DNA of 64,000 nt from Promethearchaeota archaeon (GTDB lineage Archaea; Asgardarchaeota; Lokiarchaeia; Sigyniarchaeales; SOKP01): contig JAUVNS010000001.1 in the NCBI GenBank assembly GCA_030599585.1, forward strand, positions 62,001 to 126,000, read 5' to 3'. Positions within the stretch are counted from its first letter, which is position 1. Each line of letters begins with the position of its first letter. Positions 29,084 through 37,567 of this stretch are shown in pieces. The position numbers were made by a program, and so were the translations under genes. The notes beneath the pieces were generated by a model that saw nothing but the letters and a program-made list of their open reading frames with translations, ran no database searches and had not been told where the DNA came from.

Positions 29084-29347
29084 TTAATCGTAAAGTGCTA
29101 AGAGTACAAACTGAATTATCACTGGCAATGTAAATATACCTATAAAACCTAATATAATACCGATAATCGATAGAACTTCAGAATCGTCATATTTCGATCC
29201 AATAACTCCAAATATGATCGCCGCTCCCGGTAAATAGTAATAGGTAAAAAAATATAAGCATAATGGAAATACTAAGCAAATAAAATACCATGCAAAGAAG
29301 CCGAATATACCACAAAGTAATGAAATAATCCCAAAAATTTTTCTCAT
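29084..29347 (-). CDS. Small four-helix membrane protein, paralogue of 11878
   Basis: I start at the internal ATG at 29347, giving 87 residues from MRKIFGIISLLCGIFGFFAW. The track extends 37 residues upstream into a basic, low-complexity region. The reason is that the paralogue at 11878 begins at the equivalent Met, and both ATGs follow the same TTTAGTGA element. YYLPGAAIIFGVIG is the shared motif. Function is unknown. Confidence 0.68.
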   Translation of the reverse strand: MRKIFGIISLLCGIFGFFAWYFICLVFPLCLYFFTYYYLPGAAIIFGVIGSKYDDSEVLSIIGIILGFIGIFTLPVIIQFVLLALYD

Positions 29348-29528
29348 TTCATTCACTAAACTTAGTTTTATTAAGTTGATCCTTGAAAAATTCTTTTTTT
29401 TATTTATCTTTTGATTTGGAAATGCATTTAATTGTGAAAAATTCGATCTCCTTTTCACTTCATTCTAATTGCCTATTTAAAGGAAGACTAATATGTTTTA
29501 ACAAATAATCTTAAAAATATTATTACAT

Positions 29529-29550
29529 TTCCTAGTAAGTCTACTAGGAA
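29529..29550. promoter_or_regulatory. Perfect hairpin or operator upstream of the archaeosortase gene
   Basis: TTCCTAGTA and TACTAGGAA form a nine-base-pair perfect inverted repeat around AGTC, 39 bases before the ATG at 29590 in a divergent promoter interval. It could be an operator for a dimeric regulator or a hairpin in the 5' leader. Confidence 0.4.
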
Positions 29551-29589
29551 CTAAATCTAGAGTCAATTTATCAGTTTTAGGACAACATT

Positions 29590-30651
29590 ATGAAAACCTT
29601 GATCACTAATAAATATCTAATATGGCTTATTTTATCATTTTTACTTGTTGCTAGCTTTTTTCTTGGTATGTTTTTATTTGCTTCGTCTCTAGAAGTGACT
29701 ATCATTATCCTGGTAGTATTGATCATCTCTTTCTGTATCCAAATTCTTTTAATTTTAAATTTTGCGAGCAGTAGAATAAAAAATCGATTGAAGATTGGAA
29801 TGCTAACTACGCACTCGTTGAATTTGTTATTTGCTATCGTTATTGGATTTTCCATTTCGGTGATGGAATCTGATTTCAAATATAATTTTGGGATAGTAAT
29901 GATTCCTTTACTTCTAATATTGAGTCTCGTTATAACAGATAAATATGATAACGATATGAAGGGTTTTACCCTTGAGAAAGAGGAAAAGCCGAAAAAGAAA
30001 TCAACAAGACCCGTTATAGAATTCGAAAACAAAAAGTACGTTTTTTCGTTAAATTCTTTAATAATATTAGGAGTTGGCACACCTCTTCTAGCAATAGTCA
30101 TTTATTTCTTCTTCGATATTGAGGCTCAATTTTGGCTACACGAAATAGTTGTGAAACAGACTATCTATTTCCTTAATTTATTTTTTGACATGGATGTATC
30201 TACTAGCTATATTCCAAGTGGGAAATATCATTGGAGTTTTAATTTTGTAGGGAGTATTGATGGAGACCCGTTAAGTAGTATTTATTTTGAGACGTTCTGT
30301 ACGGGCATTCAAGCTATCTGCGTATTCGCAGGTATCATCATTTGCACTCCTCACTCCCAAGATAAACGCACTAACAAGGATATAATTTGGAGAAAAGCTA
30401 AAGCATTAATTGTATCTTCAATTATCTTCTACGTGGTAAATGTTATTCGAATGTTAATCCAGATTGAATTATATTACCTTGGATATCCCTGGGATAGCAT
30501 ACATGTTTCGATCAGCGCAGCAAGCTCTTTCATTGCAGCTATTATTATTCTCTTACTTCATAAATGGATCCCCGAATTCATCATTAGCATCATATATATT
30601 GGCACTTTAATTAGCAAAAGAGTTAAACGCGTGAGAAAGCCAAAAGAATAG
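29590..30651 (+). CDS. Archaeosortase/exosortase family protein
   Basis: A 353-residue multi-pass membrane protein. The C-terminal half carries the exosortase/archaeosortase triad: Cys237 in FCTGIQA, Arg287 in VNVIRML, and His305 in SIHVSIS. The 'CTG', 'N.iR' and 'H' spacing with surrounding helices is the family signature. The enzymes cut C-terminal sorting tails of surface proteins, often joining them to lipid. The N-terminal half adds four hydrophobic helices and a Lys-rich cytoplasmic loop (about 120-140), longer than simple archaeosortase. I find no PGF- or PEF-type sorting tail among the proteins in this window, so its substrates lie elsewhere. AGGA precedes the ATG. Confidence 0.85.
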   Translation: MKTLITNKYLIWLILSFLLVASFFLGMFLFASSLEVTIIILVVLIISFCIQILLILNFASSRIKNRLKIGMLTTHSLNLLFAIVIGFSISVMESDFKYNFGIVMIPLLLILSLVITDKYDNDMKGFTLEKEEKPKKKSTRPVIEFENKKYVFSLNSLIILGVGTPLLAIVIYFFFDIEAQFWLHEIVVKQTIYFLNLFFDMDVSTSYIPSGKYHWSFNFVGSIDGDPLSSIYFETFCTGIQAICVFAGIIICTPHSQDKRTNKDIIWRKAKALIVSSIIFYVVNVIRMLIQIELYYLGYPWDSIHVSISAASSFIAAIIILLLHKWIPEFIISIIYIGTLISKRVKRVRKPKE

Positions 30652-30713
30652 TAATAAAATTTTAAACATACCAATTGTTCATTTGTTCAATAACTAAAAA
30701 GTTAGAGATAATC

Positions 30714-31616
30714 ATGTTAAATTTTGAGAAAGAGCAAATAGTTTCAAAAATCGGTAATGTATCCGTAGGAGGGCAACCGGGTGAGAATCCCGTAGTAATG
30801 GTTGCTACCGTTTTTTACACTAACCACGCTGCTTTACTAGACGAGAAAACTGGAAAAATTGATAAAAAACTCGTCGAACAAGAATTAAATGAATACTCAG
30901 AAATTATTGAAGAAACCGGAATGCAAGGAATAATAGACGTGGTAGGAGGATATCCCGAGGCATTACTAAAACAGTGTGAGTTTGTCGCTGACATTGTGGA
31001 TTATCCGTTTTTAGTTGATGGGTTAAACGATAGTTCCCGAATTCCAGCAATGGAGGGTTTAAAAGACATTGGATTGTTGGATAGAGCCATCCTAAACAGC
31101 ATTGATGAAGCAACCAGCGAGGAAAGTTTGCAAAAGCTGAAAGAAATTGGGGTGAAACATGCCGTGTTGTTAACTTTCGGAAACAGGTATATTTTTCCTC
31201 AAAAAAAAATCGATTTTTTAAAAAATACTTTGCTTAAAAAAGCTCAAAGCGCTAATATAGAAAATGTACTAGTCGATACTGCGGTTTTAGACCTACCTTC
31301 GATAGGAATTAATGCTGAGACAACCCGGTTAGTAAAATCAGAGTTAGGTTTGCCCACCGGATTTGCCCCCGCCAATGCAATTTATGGTTGGAATTTTGTT
31401 AAAAAATATGGTGACAAAGCGAGATGTGGTGGCATCGCTTCTTTGATGGCTTATTGTGTCAACGCTGGGAGTGATTTTGTGTTATTTGGGCCTGTTAAGT
31501 TCGCAAAGTGCATTATTCCCTCAATGTCCCTGATTTCTGCTATTAATTCTTATTATCGAAAAAGAGTTTTAAGAAAAGAAATATCTGACCGAACTCCGTT
31601 GAAACACATCTTCTAA
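30714..31616 (+). CDS. mtrH: MtrH-like methyltransferase
   Basis: I start at the ATG at 30714, since the track's earlier start adds 13 unlikely residues. The 300-residue protein is a TIM-barrel methyltransferase of the MtrH family: GQPGENPVVMVATVFY, IDVVGGYPEALLKQ, LVDTAVLDLPSIG and GLPTGFAPANAIYGW. MtrH moves a methyl group between tetrahydromethanopterin and the corrinoid of MtrA. In non-methanogens, MtrH homologues pair with other corrinoid proteins for methyl uptake. No MtrA, MtrE or corrinoid protein is adjacent, so this is probably the non-methanogenic type, feeding methyl groups into the C1 pathway (inference). Confidence 0.88.
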   Translation: MLNFEKEQIVSKIGNVSVGGQPGENPVVMVATVFYTNHAALLDEKTGKIDKKLVEQELNEYSEIIEETGMQGIIDVVGGYPEALLKQCEFVADIVDYPFLVDGLNDSSRIPAMEGLKDIGLLDRAILNSIDEATSEESLQKLKEIGVKHAVLLTFGNRYIFPQKKIDFLKNTLLKKAQSANIENVLVDTAVLDLPSIGINAETTRLVKSELGLPTGFAPANAIYGWNFVKKYGDKARCGGIASLMAYCVNAGSDFVLFGPVKFAKCIIPSMSLISAINSYYRKRVLRKEISDRTPLKHIF

Positions 31617-31624
31617 GATTTGTT

Positions 31625-33148
31625 TTAAGATATATACCTCAGTAGTAAATCTTGCGTGCGATTAAGAAAATCTTGAAGATGTTGGTTAATGATATCTTTT
31701 TTACTTTCTTCATCAATTAAAAAGAGGACATATAACTCGTAGTTTACGATTTCTACTCGCTTTAACAAGATTATTGAGTTTGAAACTCTAAAGATTGCTT
31801 CTTCTTTCTCAGACAATTTAAATTTGTAAAAAATCTTGAATAATGTAGTAAACTGAGGGGCAACGACTTCAAACACATTTATTAACTCTTCAGAATTTTG
31901 CATATTAGTAATTTTCATTGCTTCTGGGGTGAAGTGCTCTGCTAACACTAAACCATCGCTACTCAAAAGGAGCACTAACGATGAGCCTGTGAGCGAAGTA
32001 AATTCTCGAAGATTTTGTTCGATTAAATTCCTATTTGGGCTCAATTTTGCTATACCAGATGAAAAAGCTCTTAAAATTGAAAAGATTTTAAACATACTCG
32101 TCACATATATTTCAGGACTTCCGATAGAAGATAAATTTGTTAAGTTTTTTTTAAGGTCTTTTATGTTTGATTGCATTTCAATAGAATCGATAATGTCAGG
32201 ATCTCCTTTCGAAAAAATGTAAATTATTGGAGTATTCTGCTCCAAATTTTTCAAAGCAGTTCTAATTTTTTTGAGATATTCAATGCTTTCGCTGAACCTC
32301 TCTTCATCTCGAAGGTCGATAAAATAAAAGAGCAAATCAGCTTCAAATAAGTAAATTTGAGATTTATCGAGATATCCTTCTTGATAGCGTCGTTGTCCCC
32401 CTAAGTCCCACAAAAAGATATTTGTTCCTAAAGCTTCTATTGAGCTTACATCTGCTCCTCTTGTGGGTTTTAATCCAATCAGCTTTGAGAATTTTCTATC
32501 AACAGATAATATAAAGCTGGTTTTTCCGCTATTATCAAGACCAGAGAGAATAATTTTCATTTTTCTCTGTGTTGTTATTGGTGTTGATGGTGTTTGTTCA
32601 ATGTTAATTATTTTTTCTAAGAGCTTTTTAAAATCTCTTGCTACCTGTTCTTGAGGTAATAGTTCTTCAGTGATATGTTTATCAAATTCTGAAAAAAAAT
32701 CAGTAATTACATTTTTTAATCGTTTTATATTATCGTATAAGAAACTCCTTTTTTTTTCATCTATTAATATGCAAAAAGCACTTGCTAGTGGTATTTCTGA
32801 AAATTTAGCATCAATAAAATGAAAGTAACTAAGCGAAGTTAAATGAAAATCAGGAAATGGCATGATACCAAAATGGTGGTATTTCTTCAATGCGTTAAAA
32901 TCTTGTTTAAAAATATTTCCATCCCCAAGTAATAAGGAGATATTTTTAATCGCAATCTGCGTGTAATCTCTTAAGGAAATTCCAAGTTTATTCGCCTCTC
33001 CATTATCTGAATTGGCTTTTTCCCGCAGGTCCTCATCAATAGGCTCTGGAAACATATAAATTGGTTGAGGTCCGAGTTTATCGAATGCAGAGAATAATAT
33101 TCCTTTAATTATAGACGATTCAATTAATTTATCAATTAATTTATCCAT
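31625..33148 (-). CDS. Rag/Gtr-like GTPase: N-terminal LGPxP module, Arf-type G domain, C-terminal roadblock-like domain
   Basis: A 507-residue three-part protein. Part 1 (13-150): IKGILFSAFDKLGPQPIYMF, GIMPFPDFHLTSLSYF, and a segment ending YDNIKRLK, the same module as in 22183, 39238 and 56344. Part 2 (196-375): G domain with G1 GLDNSGKTS (203-211), WDLGGQRRYQ (247-256), a modified G4 SKGD (about 313), and TSMF. Part 3 (about 375-507): roadblock-like domain starting LSPNRNLIEQNLREF, followed by LVLLLSSDGLVLAE. The TSxF...LSPN...L..F junction and a roadblock C-terminus match eukaryotic Rag/Gtr. SKGD in place of N/HKxD may alter nucleotide specificity. Divergent from the PurM-like gene, 8 bases from the mtrH stop. 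Confidence 0.87.
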   Translation of the reverse strand: MDKLIDKLIESSIIKGILFSAFDKLGPQPIYMFPEPIDEDLREKANSDNGEANKLGISLRDYTQIAIKNISLLLGDGNIFKQDFNALKKYHHFGIMPFPDFHLTSLSYFHFIDAKFSEIPLASAFCILIDEKKRSFLYDNIKRLKNVITDFFSEFDKHITEELLPQEQVARDFKKLLEKIINIEQTPSTPITTQRKMKIILSGLDNSGKTSFILSVDRKFSKLIGLKPTRGADVSSIEALGTNIFLWDLGGQRRYQEGYLDKSQIYLFEADLLFYFIDLRDEERFSESIEYLKKIRTALKNLEQNTPIIYIFSKGDPDIIDSIEMQSNIKDLKKNLTNLSSIGSPEIYVTSMFKIFSILRAFSSGIAKLSPNRNLIEQNLREFTSLTGSSLVLLLSSDGLVLAEHFTPEAMKITNMQNSEELINVFEVVAPQFTTLFKIFYKFKLSEKEEAIFRVSNSIILLKRVEIVNYELYVLFLIDEESKKDIINQHLQDFLNRTQDLLLRYIS

Positions 33149-33229
33149 AAGTTGGGGTTCTGGAATATAGTTTTTTAATATTAATTAATTATCAATCTAA
33201 TTATATTAAATTATATATAGATTAATTAT

Positions 33230-34186
33230 ATGCTAGATAAAATTGCTGAATATATTAGAACAAATCTAAACATCATAGAAAAGACTGAAATTAGCCCATT
33301 TGTTCAAAATATTAACGAGAATTCCTATAAAAGCCCTCGAATATTTTCAGATATTGGTCAAGACTCAGCAGCTGTTACAAATAATAACGATATGCTCACA
33401 TTAATCACTACTGATAGAATAAAGACTAGTTATATAGAAAATTTCCCATTGGGTGCGGGATTTAGCTCAATCTTGGTCGGTGTAGACGATATATATGCGT
33501 GTGGAGGAAAACCGATAGCAGCAAGCATAATTATATCATTCAAAGATCAAATCCTTGGTCAAAAAATGATCGATGGTATTTGTAAGGGTTCGAGATTATT
33601 TCAGGTTCCAATAGTTCGTGGTCACACGAATTTAAAAGAGTTTAACGAATTGAGTTCGACTGTGATAGGCGAAATTAAGAAAGACGAGTATATATCTGCG
33701 ACTAATGCGCAAGATAAAGACGAAATTATCCTAGCTGTAGATTTTAGTGGAAATGTTGGAAAAGCAAGTAAGCTCCATTGGGATACAGTTACTTTTAAAA
33801 GCTCTGAGGAAGTTTTGAATAAAAGGAAGTCGATGAATGAAATTGCTAAACTAAAAATCGTAAACTCCGCTAAGGATATATCAAACGGAGGTATTTTCGG
33901 CACGATTTTACAGTTAATTAATTATTCCAAAGTTGGAGCGGACATAAATATAGAAAAGATCGTAATGCCTCCCGTGTTAATAGAAAAAGCTTACAATTTA
34001 GAGACCTATATGCAAATGTATTTAACAACCTCATATGTTTTAACCGCCCCAGAAAAGACAAGTCAAGATGTAGTAAAGATTTTCAACGATCATGGAATGT
34101 TTGCTGCTGTAATTGGAAGGATAAGGAATGAACAAGAATTAAATATTACTGACGGTCAAGATACAATTAAAGTTATAGAATTTTAA
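33230..34186 (+). CDS. PurM/AIR-synthase-related ATP-binding protein
   Basis: A 318-residue member of the AIR-synthase/ThiL/selenophosphate synthetase superfamily. The N-terminal part has FSDIGQDSAAV and LITTDRIKTSYIENFP with conserved Asp residues for Mg-ATP, then VGVDDIYACGGKPIAASI. The C-terminal part has SAKDISNGGIFGTILQL. The DISNGG block, with the Asp before Gly-Gly, is typical. The closest named group I recall is methanogenesis marker 2, which fits its place near mtrH, but assignment by eye is uncertain. It probably transfers phosphate from ATP to an unknown small molecule. Confidence 0.78.
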   Translation: MLDKIAEYIRTNLNIIEKTEISPFVQNINENSYKSPRIFSDIGQDSAAVTNNNDMLTLITTDRIKTSYIENFPLGAGFSSILVGVDDIYACGGKPIAASIIISFKDQILGQKMIDGICKGSRLFQVPIVRGHTNLKEFNELSSTVIGEIKKDEYISATNAQDKDEIILAVDFSGNVGKASKLHWDTVTFKSSEEVLNKRKSMNEIAKLKIVNSAKDISNGGIFGTILQLINYSKVGADINIEKIVMPPVLIEKAYNLETYMQMYLTTSYVLTAPEKTSQDVVKIFNDHGMFAAVIGRIRNEQELNITDGQDTIKVIEF

Positions 34187-34274
34187 TCTTCTAAGGTTTA
34201 ATCTAATCGATAAGAAGTAAGCTATGAGAAACACCATTTATCCCACATCTAACGATAATTTTAGTTATTAGCCT

Positions 34275-34493
34275 TTACTTAAGATCTGACAATCTAAAAA
34301 TTTGTTTCGGAGTAATTGTATTACAAATAGGACACTGATAAACTAGTTTTTCATTTTTGGGCGTATGATGAATTAGTTCCATGATGTGTCCACAAGCTGG
34401 GCAATATGTTGGAAAATCTTTTCGATGGGGGGTTAAAAAAAAATTTGGTTTAAATCTGTGTTTTGTTTCCATATAATAATAGTATGATTTCAT
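34275..34493 (-). CDS. Small zinc-ribbon protein
   Basis: A 72-residue protein with two Cys pairs, YCPACGHIMELIHH and YQCPICNTITP, forming a rubredoxin-type zinc ribbon at residues 30-59. It begins MKSYYYYMETKHRF, and the ATG at METK (34472) is an equally possible start since neither has a ribosome site. Probably a nucleic-acid- or protein-binding factor. Confidence 0.65.
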   Translation of the reverse strand: MKSYYYYMETKHRFKPNFFLTPHRKDFPTYCPACGHIMELIHHTPKNEKLVYQCPICNTITPKQIFRLSDLK

Positions 34494-34658
34494 GCATTTA
34501 ACTTTTTGCTTTCGGTCATATGATGATCATTTTAGAACATTTGAAGATCAATAAATTCATTTTGAAAAATAATAATTTATTGGATACTTATCTTTCTAAT
34601 AAAATAATAATATTCGAGCAATATTAGGAATTATAAAAAAACAAGATATTGAAATAAA

Positions 34659-35219
34659 ATGAGTTTTAATTTCAAAAATAAATTTAAGGGAACAATCTCT
34701 ATTATTGGCACGAGTGACATCGAACCAAGAACAGAAGAGATAGCTATAGAATTAGGACGGTTATTAGCTATTAATAATTATGCCGTGGCGTGCGGGGGGT
34801 TGTATGGTGTTATGGAAGCCGTTTGTAAGGGCGCTAAAAAAGAAGGTGGTTTTACTATAGGTATTATTCCTTACGAAGATAAGAGTCGAGCAAATGAGTT
34901 TATAGATGTTGTAATACCAGTCCCTTTTTCTCAGGCTCGAAATATTGTTGTAGTATTGAGTGGTGATGCTTGTGTCGCTGTAGAAGGAAAGGCTGGGACT
35001 CTTTCTGAAATCTGTTTTGCTTGGATATATGGGAAACCTATTATTGCACTAACTGGTGAAATTCATGGGTGGTCTTCCAAAATGGCGGGAAAAAAAATCG
35101 ATGACAGGAGGAGTGATTCGATCTATGGAGCTACATCAGCTCAAGAAGTCGTTGACCGATTGAACGACATTTTTAAAACTAAACCCAATATCAAGTATAA
35201 GATGCCTACTGAATTTTAA
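34659..35219 (+). CDS. LOG-like / TIGR00725-type nucleotide-binding protein
   Basis: A 186-residue Rossmann-like protein. It shows ISIIGTSDIEPRTEEIAIELG at the start, VACGGLYGVMEAVCKGAKK (the 'GGg.GlM' block) and EGKAGTLSEICFAW in place of the PGGxGTxxE motif of cytokinin-activating LOG proteins. The missing Pro-Gly-Gly but retained G-T-x-x-E matches the TIGR00725 branch, whose substrate is unknown. A nucleotide-monophosphate lyase role is possible but unproven. Confidence 0.83.
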   Translation: MSFNFKNKFKGTISIIGTSDIEPRTEEIAIELGRLLAINNYAVACGGLYGVMEAVCKGAKKEGGFTIGIIPYEDKSRANEFIDVVIPVPFSQARNIVVVLSGDACVAVEGKAGTLSEICFAWIYGKPIIALTGEIHGWSSKMAGKKIDDRRSDSIYGATSAQEVVDRLNDIFKTKPNIKYKMPTEF

Positions 35220-35378
35220 ATAGGAATTTTTTTTCGATATTTTATCCAAAAATCATCCTTGAAAATAATATTAAACCATCAATATGCTATAGAGTATATA
35301 TAAGGTTAGGTTAATTTTATAAGAACGGGCTACATAAGAAACATAAGAATATATACTTGAAATTTTTTATCTAATACC

Positions 35379-35384
35379 GGTGAG
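35379..35384 (+). promoter_or_regulatory. Ribosome-binding site deciding a TTG start
   Basis: GGTGAG lies six bases before the TTG at 35391. It matches the archaeal anti-Shine-Dalgarno complement (GGAGGTGAT) and supports TTG as the true start of the Rag-like GTPase. Confidence 0.6.
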
Positions 35385-35390
35385 ATTATT

Positions 35391-36356
35391 TTGACAATTC
35401 AATTTTTAGATGAGAAAAAGAAAACAAAAGAATCCGTTAGCCCAAGTAAACTCCTTTTCACAGGATTGGACAATGCTGGAAAAACGACTATAATCCAAGG
35501 AATTCAGCGTGAGTTTTCGAAAATCGCGTTTCTCAAACCTACACGAGGTGCTCAGAGAAGAATTTTTGAATTTATGGGACGGGAAATTGCAGAATGGGAC
35601 CTCGGGGGACAGATAAGTTATCGAATCTCTTATTTGAAAAACCCTGGAAAGTATTTTGACGACACTGAGATCACTATTTATGTTATAGATGTTCAAAATC
35701 GTGTCAGGATTCCCGAAGCCCTTAGTTATCTAAAAGACGTAGTTGACCGGTTTAAAAAACTTGAAATAGCTCCACCAATATATGTGTTCCTCCATAAATA
35801 CGATCCCGCGCTAAGAAGAAATGCCCTAAACGAAATGAAGAATCTCGAAGTAGAAATTAAGGATAAAATAAAAAGAACCGTAGATTATAAGGAAATCTTT
35901 TATTACACGACATCTATTTATGATTTGCCGAGTATAATTAAAGCCATGTCCGAAATCCTGCTCAGTTTGTATCCGAAATCAGAATTAATTGAAAAAACTA
36001 TAATAGAATTTGGCAAAAAAACCTCTTCTGACGGAGTTGTACTTTTGGATGATAATTCTCTTATCGTTGGAAGCTATTATAAAGACGAGGAAATAAAGAA
36101 TCTCCTCACGGCGAGTACCCCTTATTTTTTGACTTTAAACGATTCATTTATCTTTACCGAAGTACAACCAGGACGCCAACATGAAGAAAATCACATGATT
36201 GTACAAAGATATGGAAGGAATTTTATCTTCAAACAACTTACATTTAAAGAGGGATCGAGTCCTTATTACATCCTTATGCTTAAGCAAGATACGAATATAA
36301 ATAAAGACGAAATTGAAACCTTTGCTAATCTCTTAAAACAAATTTTATATAGTTAA
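35391..36356 (+). CDS. Rag/Gtr-like GTPase with C-terminal roadblock-like domain, no N-terminal module
   Basis: A 321-residue GTPase with TTG start and GGTGAG ribosome site. G1 GLDNAGKTT (25-33), WDLGGQISYR (69-78), and G4 HKYD (135-138). HKxD instead of NKxD is the hallmark of eukaryotic Rag proteins. TTSIYDLPSI follows (173-182), equivalent to the Rag 'TSIWD' segment, then SLYPKSELIEKTIIEFGKK leading into a roadblock-like domain (about 205-321) starting SSDGVVLLDDNSLIVG. Unlike the genes at 31625 and 39238 it lacks the LGPxP module. The next gene on the same strand encodes a zinc-ribbon/roadblock protein, which could pair with the C-terminal domain as in eukaryotic Rag-Ragulator complexes (inference). 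Confidence 0.88.
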   Translation: MTIQFLDEKKKTKESVSPSKLLFTGLDNAGKTTIIQGIQREFSKIAFLKPTRGAQRRIFEFMGREIAEWDLGGQISYRISYLKNPGKYFDDTEITIYVIDVQNRVRIPEALSYLKDVVDRFKKLEIAPPIYVFLHKYDPALRRNALNEMKNLEVEIKDKIKRTVDYKEIFYYTTSIYDLPSIIKAMSEILLSLYPKSELIEKTIIEFGKKTSSDGVVLLDDNSLIVGSYYKDEEIKNLLTASTPYFLTLNDSFIFTEVQPGRQHEENHMIVQRYGRNFIFKQLTFKEGSSPYYILMLKQDTNINKDEIETFANLLKQILYS

Positions 36357-36470
36357 CTTCTACTCTTTTTAAAACCTTTTTGTCAACATTAATAAAATCG
36401 AATTTATTTATTAGTACTATATATTGTCAAATCTTTCTAAGAGAAAATTTTCCTAATTTGATAATTGGTC

Positions 36471-36478
36471 GAGGAGGT
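36471..36478 (+). promoter_or_regulatory. Strong Shine-Dalgarno site GAGGAGGT
   Basis: A near-perfect anti-SD match seven bases before GTG at 36486. It lies inside the track's proposed CDS and therefore fixes the start of the roadblock protein at 36486, not 36465. Confidence 0.75.
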
Positions 36479-36485
36479 AAACACT

Positions 36486-37550
36486 GTGATAATCTGTTCT
36501 AATTGTGGGACTACTAACAATGAATCAGCAGGTAATATTTGTAGAAAGTGTGGAGCATTACTTCCGAGGTCACGTAGACCACCAAGAATGAGAATTGCTC
36601 CAAAGAAAAAAGAAATCTTAGAACCTCAGGGAGAAAAGACAAAGGTAAAAACAAAAACAAAAACAAAAAAAACTCCACAACCAGCTAAATCCCAGAAAAA
36701 ACCACCAGTTAAGAAGGAACAAACAAAACCTACAAGTTTGGATCTTCATGAAATCCCGAAAGTTAAAGCATTGAATAACGACCAAGTCGAAATTTCGGAA
36801 GATGATATAGATGAAGAGGAAATAATTGAAGATGATTTCGATGATGATTTAGACGATCTGGAAGAAGATACAGATTTTCTACAGGAAATTGCTCCACAAC
36901 CATTCAGAGGCTCGATAATTGCTGATAAAGGCGTTTATGGACAACCTAAACCAAAAAGAAAGGTTTCACGTTCTAAGTCCAAAAAAGGCATTCAAGACGG
37001 AGTTGGTTCCGAAAGCACTGAATCCAACCTTCTAAAGCAGAAACAATTGGAAGAAGATATGACTAAAGTGCTTTCATTCTTGTCAAAGAAAATTACTGTA
37101 AAACCCTTAAAACCAGTTAAAAAAGGGGTAAAAGCTTCATCAAAACCTAAAGATTCCATACCTCCCTCGAGTATGAACGAAATCTTGAAAGATTTGTTAA
37201 AATTAGACTTACACATTGAAGCGTCTGCGATTATTAAAAAAGATGGGACAATATTAGCCTCAGCTCTTAGTTCAAGGATTTCAGATTCCCTTTTTGCGAC
37301 AATTGCAGCCAACCTGTCAATGATGGGAGTGGATATAATTGAAGGGTTAAGTGCTGGAACCTTATTAAATATGTCTATAAGGGGCACTGATGGAGTACTA
37401 GACTTAGCGCCTATCAGCTTTAAAAACCTTCCTGGAGACGAGATGATCTTAATTATTTTTTCGCATCCCAAAATCAAGAGTGGAATAATACACTTCGCAG
37501 TCAGTATTGTAAAGAAACGAGTAAAGCAATATCTAGGTTTATCAAAATAA
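36486..37550 (+). CDS. Zinc-ribbon, low-complexity, roadblock/LC7-domain protein
   Basis: The GTG start at 36486 gives 354 residues: MIICSNCG. Residues 4-28 form a zinc ribbon (CSNCG ... CRKCGALLPRS). A Lys/Pro-rich then acidic linker (about 30-225) includes KTKTKTKKTPQP and long Asp/Glu runs. The C-terminal 120 residues are a roadblock/LC7 domain: LLKLDLHIEASAIIKKDGTI, SLFATIAANLSMMG, PGDEMILIIFSHP. Roadblock proteins act as regulators or scaffolds of small GTPases (MglB, Ragulator). It is 108 bases downstream of the Rag-like GTPase on the same strand. The linker looks disordered. Confidence 0.87.
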   Translation: MIICSNCGTTNNESAGNICRKCGALLPRSRRPPRMRIAPKKKEILEPQGEKTKVKTKTKTKKTPQPAKSQKKPPVKKEQTKPTSLDLHEIPKVKALNNDQVEISEDDIDEEEIIEDDFDDDLDDLEEDTDFLQEIAPQPFRGSIIADKGVYGQPKPKRKVSRSKSKKGIQDGVGSESTESNLLKQKQLEEDMTKVLSFLSKKITVKPLKPVKKGVKASSKPKDSIPPSSMNEILKDLLKLDLHIEASAIIKKDGTILASALSSRISDSLFATIAANLSMMGVDIIEGLSAGTLLNMSIRGTDGVLDLAPISFKNLPGDEMILIIFSHPKIKSGIIHFAVSIVKKRVKQYLGLSK

Positions 37551-37567
37551 AAATCGTGTTCTTAACA

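Noticed and set aside
36465-36485. TTG start for the roadblock protein
   Set aside because: The strong GAGGAGGT ribosome site lies inside this extension and points to GTG 36486.
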